This document shows, one piece after another, positions 4,994 to 7,864 of a DNA stretch of 7,864 nt. The stretch covers positions 1 to 7,864 of the forward strand of contig JAIJLI010000079.1 in the NCBI GenBank assembly GCA_022722495.1, read 5' to 3'. Origin of the DNA: Dialister sp. (GTDB taxonomy: Bacteria > Bacillota > Negativicutes > Veillonellales > Dialisteraceae). How positions within the stretch are numbered: position 1 is the stretch's first letter; each line of letters begins with the position of its first letter. The notes beneath the pieces were generated by a model. The model had not been told where the DNA came from and did no database searches. It saw nothing but the letters and a program-made list of their open reading frames with translations. The position numbers and the translations under genes are program-made.

Positions 4994-5848
4994 ATGGAAG
5001 ATCCCAATTATGAACAGACAGATATTTTTGCATTCATGATGGAAAAGACGGCGGGGAAGAAGCAAAGAGTGCGTACAAAGAAGGCGGCTATCTCGGAAGA
5101 AGCGTCACTCTTTGGCGAAGGAATGGCACAAGAGAAGAAGCCGGCTCGCGTGAAGAAGGCTTCATCGAAAGCGTCGGTCGCTTCCTCGAAGGCAGCGCCG
5201 CAGCCAAAAGCAGCCGCGAAAAAAGGGGAAGAGAAGGAAATGAGTGAGCCGGGGAATGCCGCGTCCGGAAAGGGCAGCTGGCGGGAAAAGGTCTGGGAAT
5301 TCGACATCACCCATCCCTCGCAGGATATCAAGGACACGATGAAGGAGGCGCTCGTGGCCGAAGGCTTCATGAAGCGCGAGGCGAATAAAGTCTTCAAGGG
5401 GCTTTTCTTCAAGGAAAAGATCTTTAATACGAAGAACCAGGCGCTGGAGTATTTAGAGAGTGTCCCGACTTCGTATGCGGTGAAGTACAAGATCGGTATC
5501 GAGCCTTCGCCCAAGATGATCGCTCTTGCCAAACGTCTCAAAGAAAAGGAAGAGCGTCTCGCCGCTTATAAGGAGACGCAGACTGAGAAAAAGTTCGCGG
5601 GGGACTTCATCACCTGCCTGCATTGCCATTCGCGTGTGAATGCGGACTTCGTAAAGCCGCCGCTCTGTCCGGTGTGCGGCGATGACATGCGCTCGGATAC
5701 CGCGGTGAAGACCATCCGCACTCTTGAGGAAGCGGTAGCAGAGCTCAGAAAGCGCTTTGAGGATACCGCAAGGAAGTACAACAGCAAATTCACCGGCGGT
5801 GAGAAATGGATCATCCGCCTCGTGAATCCGTTCTGGGAAGAAAAGTGA
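4994..5848 (+). CDS. Unrecognised protein: H1-like Lys/Ala-rich N-terminus and C-terminal zinc ribbon
   Basis: A 284-residue protein I do not recognise. Residues 1-20 are fairly acidic. About 20-95 is low-complexity, rich in K, A and S, like histone-H1-type tails. About 96-200 looks folded and helical, with a charged helix at 175-200. C208-x2-C211 and C225-x2-C228 form a four-cysteine zinc-ribbon pattern (H210 and H212 nearby), followed by a helical C-terminus ending WEEK. There is no signal peptide or membrane segment. The basic tail and zinc ribbon point to nucleic-acid binding, which is an inference. QTDIF at 8-12 resembles the QL(S/D)LF sliding-clamp-binding motif, and EASLF at 36-40 is a weaker second match. 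AAAGGAGG, seven bases before the ATG, fixes the start. The gene is divergent from the cyclase pair, with its own candidate promoter at 4917-4945. An octamer repeat array begins 12 bp after its stop. Confidence 0.85.
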   Translation: MEDPNYEQTDIFAFMMEKTAGKKQRVRTKKAAISEEASLFGEGMAQEKKPARVKKASSKASVASSKAAPQPKAAAKKGEEKEMSEPGNAASGKGSWREKVWEFDITHPSQDIKDTMKEALVAEGFMKREANKVFKGLFFKEKIFNTKNQALEYLESVPTSYAVKYKIGIEPSPKMIALAKRLKEKEERLAAYKETQTEKKFAGDFITCLHCHSRVNADFVKPPLCPVCGDDMRSDTAVKTIRTLEEAVAELRKRFEDTARKYNSKFTGGEKWIIRLVNPFWEEK

Positions 5849-5859
5849 TGAGACGAAGG

Positions 5860-6000
5860 GACTGGGAGACTGGGAGACTGGGAGACTGGGAGACGTTAGA
5901 CATCAGGTATCAGACATCAGGTATCAGACATCAGACGTCAGGTATCAGACATCTGACATCTGGAGCTTAAAGTCTCCAAGTCTCTAAGTCTCTAAGTCTC
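5860..6000 (+). repeat. Three successive short tandem arrays after the zinc-ribbon gene
   Basis: First, four perfect GACTGGGA octamers (5860-5891, plus GAC). Second, 14-base units GACATCAGGTATCA (5899-5912 and 5913-5926, with variants on to 5963). Third, AAGTCTCY octamers (5970-5977, 5978-5985, 5986-5993 and a partial unit to 6000). The first array matches the GACTRGG heptamers after the two cyclase genes but with an 8-base period. The second shares AGACATCAG with 452-481 and 2677-2686. Perfect tandem units suggest recent slippage. Confidence 0.9.
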
Positions 6001-6043
6001 AAGTGGGCATCGCCCCATATATACTCGCGGCGAAGCCGCCACC
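5998..6043 (+). repeat. Double-hairpin module downstream of the zinc-ribbon gene
   Basis: CTCAAGTGGGCATCGCCCC (first hairpin GGGC-ATC-GCCC), an AT-alternating spacer, then GCGGC-GAA-GCCGC and CACCA. It is the plus-strand counterpart of 393-439 with four differences in 46 bases. It is placed the same way relative to its upstream gene: after the GACTRGG-type array and the AGACATCAG units. Confidence 0.8.
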
Positions 6044-6045
6044 AC

Positions 6046-6084
6046 AACCCTGAACCCTGAACCCTGAACCCCATACCTTGAACC
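6046..6084 (+). repeat. AACCCTG heptamer array leading into the aminotransferase promoter
   Basis: Three perfect AACCCTG heptamers (6046-6066), then AACC and a separated CCTTGAACC unit (6076-6084). It matches the array at 267-298. The TTGAAC of the last unit is also the candidate -35 box of the aminotransferase promoter. Confidence 0.8.
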
Positions 6085-6106
6085 TTCCACCCCATTGCTT
6101 TATAAT
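6078..6106 (+). promoter_or_regulatory. Candidate promoter of the aminotransferase gene
   Basis: TTGAAC (6078-6083, four of six), a 17-base spacer, then a perfect TATAAT (6101-6106). The start site would be near 6113, giving a leader of about 89 bases. The -35 hexamer lies in a unit of the AACCCTG/AACCTTG repeat. The leader it would drive contains an intrinsic terminator at 6138-6174. Confidence 0.7.
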
Positions 6107-6137
6107 AAAGTGGTCAAATTTCATATCATTGGCAACG

Positions 6138-6174
6138 AAGTCCATGGCAAAGTAGTTTTGCTGTGGACTTTTTT
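6138..6174 (+). terminator. Intrinsic terminator in the aminotransferase leader (possible attenuator)
   Basis: A continuous 14-bp stem, 6138-6151 with 6157-6170 (AAGTCCA/TGGACTT, two G-T pairs, GCAAA/TTTGC), closes a 5-base loop. It is followed by an uninterrupted T-run (6169-6174). It stands between the -10 box (6101-6106) and the ribosome binding site (6189-6194), so it would stop transcripts before the gene unless bypassed. TGGCAA occurs twice, at 6130-6135 and 6145-6150. Either copy can pair with TTGCTG (6158-6163), so a competing fold exists. The alternative reading is a terminator for the upstream gene, but no room is left for a promoter after it. Confidence 0.75.
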
Positions 6175-6194
6175 GAAGCGAAGGCTTCAGGAGG
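6174..6194 (+). promoter_or_regulatory. Ribosome binding site with adjacent hairpin; sets the aminotransferase start
   Basis: TGAAGC (6174-6179) and GCTTCA (6184-6189) form a 6-bp hairpin whose last base is the first A of AGGAGG (6189-6194). That Shine-Dalgarno is seven bases from the ATG at 6202. It decides the start in favour of 6202 over the in-frame GTG at 6163, which lies inside the terminator hairpin. Confidence 0.6.
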
Positions 6195-6201
6195 GAAAAC
6201 T

Positions 6202-7452
6202 ATGTACAGTATGGCAGCACCCCATGCGAAGGGGAAAAGCGCAGAGGATAATATTTTTGCCGCAAACAACCGCGCGATCGCGTTGGCAGAGAAGATCGGC
6301 ACAGAGAATGTGGTGAATGCGACCGTCGGATCCATTCTGGATGAAGATGGCAGTCTGGTCGTGCTGGATGTGGTGAAAGAGGCTCTCTCGGCCCTCACGC
6401 CGAAGGAAATGTGCGCATATGCACCGATCCAGGGATATCGCGCTTTTCTGGATGCCTGCGTCGACCAGTGCTTTGGCAAGTCGCGTCCGGAGGGCTACAT
6501 CGATGCCTGCTCGACCCCCGGCGGCACGGGCGTGCTGCATCATGTGGTGCATAACTACTCGGAGGTCGGAGACGAGGTCCTCATCTCTGACTGGCACTGG
6601 GGCGCGTATGACAGCCTGATCGATGACAACAACCGCAAGGTGCGCACCTTCTCTCTTCTGACAGAGGACGGTCATTTCCATGCGGCAGATCTCAAGGAGA
6701 AGGTGGAAGATATCCTCTCTCGTCAGGACAATATCGTCATCATCCTGAATGGCATCGCGAACAATCCGACGGGCTATTGCCTCTCGGATGAGGAATGGCA
6801 GGCAGCCATCGATGTATTGAAAGAAGCGGTCAAGGATGAAACGAAGAAGGCGATCCTGGTGCCGGATGTGGCATACCTTGACTACAGCGGCGAGAAGGAG
6901 GAATGCAGAAGATTCTTCCGTCTCTTCGGCGGTCTCCCGAAGAATATTCTGACGGTCTGTGCCTACACCCTGTCCAAAGGCTTCACTATGTATGGCCAGC
7001 GCATGGGCGCGATGATCGGGATCTCCTCCGATAAGGATGTCATCAAAGAATTCGTAGACATCAACCAGTACGCCAGCCGTGCGACCTGGTCGAACTGCAA
7101 CAGTGCAGCGCAGAATGCGATGATCCGCATCTGCAGCGACGATGAAAAGATCAAAGCGCTCGACGCAGAGCGCGCCAAGTATTTCCGCCTCATTCAGGAC
7201 AGAGCGGCGATCTTCATGAAGGAAGCGAGAGAGGAAGGCGTGAAATTCGTTCCCTACATCTCCGGCTTCTTCATCACCATCCCGGTCACCAAGTCTCAGG
7301 CGGTCTGCGACTATCTGGAAAAGGAGCATGTCTTCATGGTACCGCTGAAGAAAGGCATCCGCCTGGCCGTCTGCTCCGTCTCCAAACCTAAGATGGCCGG
7401 TCTTGCCCACAAGCTCGCCATCGCGATCAAAGAAGCAGGCGCAGAGCAGTAG
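6202..7452 (+). CDS. PLP-dependent class I aminotransferase (aspartate/aromatic type)
   Basis: A 416-residue cytosolic enzyme predicted to move an amino group between an amino acid, probably aspartate or an aromatic one, and 2-oxoglutarate using pyridoxal phosphate. Landmarks in order: YAPIQGY at 73-79, GGTG at 107-110 (phosphate/cofactor loop), paired tryptophans W131 and W133 in the cofactor-stacking region, NNPTG at 187-191, D222 and Y225 (DVAY), S258-K259 with K259 the Schiff-base lysine, R267, and R387 near the C-terminus, which fits the substrate-carboxylate arginine. Residue numbers are close to those of classical aspartate aminotransferases, and the length is typical. Substrate preference cannot be read from sequence alone. 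It has its own promoter and a leader with an intrinsic terminator, so expression is probably controlled by attenuation. No second biosynthetic gene accompanies it. Confidence 0.93.
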   Translation: MYSMAAPHAKGKSAEDNIFAANNRAIALAEKIGTENVVNATVGSILDEDGSLVVLDVVKEALSALTPKEMCAYAPIQGYRAFLDACVDQCFGKSRPEGYIDACSTPGGTGVLHHVVHNYSEVGDEVLISDWHWGAYDSLIDDNNRKVRTFSLLTEDGHFHAADLKEKVEDILSRQDNIVIILNGIANNPTGYCLSDEEWQAAIDVLKEAVKDETKKAILVPDVAYLDYSGEKEECRRFFRLFGGLPKNILTVCAYTLSKGFTMYGQRMGAMIGISSDKDVIKEFVDINQYASRATWSNCNSAAQNAMIRICSDDEKIKALDAERAKYFRLIQDRAAIFMKEAREEGVKFVPYISGFFITIPVTKSQAVCDYLEKEHVFMVPLKKGIRLAVCSVSKPKMAGLAHKLAIAIKEAGAEQ

Positions 7453-7580
7453 GGGAATTAGAAACCGCGAGTGATTTGCGGCTTGAATACCGCTTTTGGG
7501 CATTGCCGTTTACAAAAATCGGAGTTTGGGTACTGCCGTATATCGCCTGCTTGAAACGCATTTCCCCACTCTCTTTCATA

Positions 7581-7631
7581 CCGCCAGTGCCCGATCCGCC
7601 CCCGCGGGGCACCTGCCCCTAGAGGGGAAGG
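7581..7631. repeat. Palindromic element, 51 bp, copy 2 (inverted)
   Basis: This is the reverse complement of 2512-2562 with six differences over 51 bases. It contains GCCCC-CGC-GGGGC (7598-7610) and an imperfect CCTGCCCCT/AGGGGAAGG palindrome (7612-7631). Its loops and the paired arms differ between copies while the hairpin layout is kept. Confidence 0.75.
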
Positions 7632-7670
7632 CTATTAAGTTAAGAAAATCGTTAGCTACGTAATGTCTTG

Positions 7671-7699
7671 CTTCCCCCTTTGGGGGAAGTGCCGAAGGC
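7671..7699. repeat. Tandem hairpins, 8-bp and 3-bp stems
   Basis: CTTCCCCC-TTT-GGGGGAAG (7671-7689), followed by GCC-GAA-GGC (7691-7699). A large hairpin followed by a small one is also the layout at 2512-2545. There is no T-run after either, so it is not a standard terminator. Confidence 0.6.
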
Positions 7700-7715
7700 A
7701 ATATGTGCAAGCGAA

Positions 7716-7864
7716 CTGGATTTTTAGGAGCGTAGTGACGCTAAAATCCAGTGAGACGCCATTTTGAGCGCAGCGAGATGGGGCATGCTAGCGGTATAGC
7801 GTGCTATGTTGAATAATCCGACGCTATCGATATTTCAACACTTTCATGCAATACCGCTACGTAG
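7716..7864. repeat. Dispersed repeat, right copy, with its 5' hairpin
   Basis: 7736-7864 repeats 1-129 in the same direction with five differences. Here the upstream part is visible: CTGGATTTT (7716-7724) pairs with AAAATCCAG (7743-7751), and AGCG with CGCT inside it, leaving a 4-base bulge. The nested hairpin equivalent to 54-124 lies at 7789-7859. Position 7859 is A where the left copy has G, and both pair with the opposite T (T-A here, T-G there). The repeat probably continues beyond the window. Confidence 0.85.

Larger units (their letters stand above)
7453..7715. other. Gene-free repeat region after the aminotransferase
   Basis: No credible gene is seen. A weak terminator candidate after the aminotransferase (GCGG/CCGC with an 8-base loop, then TTTT, 7478-7497) has only four pairs. 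Two imperfect direct repeats, TTTGGGCATTGCCGTTTA (7496-7513) and TTTGGGTACTGCCGTATA (7525-7542), follow. Then come the second 51-bp palindromic element (7581-7631), CTATTAAGTTAAG (7632-7644, inverse of 184-196) and the hairpin pair at 7671-7699. Confidence 0.6.

Noticed and set aside
5008..5541. 177-residue open frame on the minus strand
   Set aside because: It is antisense to the Lys/Ala-rich region; its Phe/Ser-rich stretches reflect reverse reading of AAG/GAA/GCG codons.
5860..6000. CRISPR array
   Set aside because: The repeats are 7-14 bases and directly abut each other with no unique spacers; no cas gene is present.
6163..6201. Upstream GTG start for the aminotransferase
   Set aside because: It lies inside the terminator hairpin and has no Shine-Dalgarno, while AGGAGG sits seven bases before the ATG at 6202.
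6187..7503. 438-residue open frame on the minus strand
   Set aside because: It is an antisense shadow of the aminotransferase gene, which has all catalytic residues on the plus strand.
1..7864. Composite transposon bounded by the two end repeats
   Set aside because: There is no transposase, no terminal inverted repeat and no target duplication visible, and the repeat extends beyond the window.

Overview
The window looks like chromosomal DNA of a low-to-mid GC Firmicute. Three of the four start codons have a strong AGGAGG-type ribosome binding site, and the intergenic DNA is packed with short tandem and palindromic repeats. The repeat style and protein content make me think of Negativicutes (Dialister/Megasphaera-like Veillonellales), but that is an inference with no marker gene behind it.

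Layout. 1-523 has no gene: a 129-bp dispersed repeat, palindromes, a terminator hairpin on the minus strand and a very strong bidirectional terminator. 524-2308 and 2723-4486, both on the minus strand, are paralogous FIST-sensor diguanylate cyclases, separated by 414 bp of repeats. 4487-4993 is a divergent, AT-rich control region with candidate promoters on both strands and several dyads. 4994-5848 (plus) encodes an unrecognised protein with a lysine/alanine-rich, H1-like N-terminal part and a four-cysteine zinc ribbon. 5849-6201 holds tandem repeats, then a promoter, an intrinsic terminator inside the leader, and the ribosome binding site of 6202-7452 (plus), a PLP-dependent class I aminotransferase. 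7453-7864 is again gene-free and ends in a second copy of the 129-bp repeat, 7735 bp from the first.

How it may fit together. The two cyclases probably turn a small-molecule signal bound by the FIST domain into cyclic di-GMP. One keeps the product-inhibition site and the other has lost it. FIST domains have been proposed to sense amino acids, so a nearby amino-acid aminotransferase with an attenuator-like leader is suggestive, but no shared operon links them.

The most unusual material is non-coding. Each of the first three genes is followed by the same ordered set of repeat modules: a GACTRGG array, AGACATCAG units, then a GGGCATYGCCCC/GCGGCGAAGCCGC double hairpin. In both cyclase genes the stop codon itself lies in the array. 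A downstream repeat module appears to supply the -35 box of the aminotransferase promoter. The 129-bp end repeat folds into a concentric nested hairpin.
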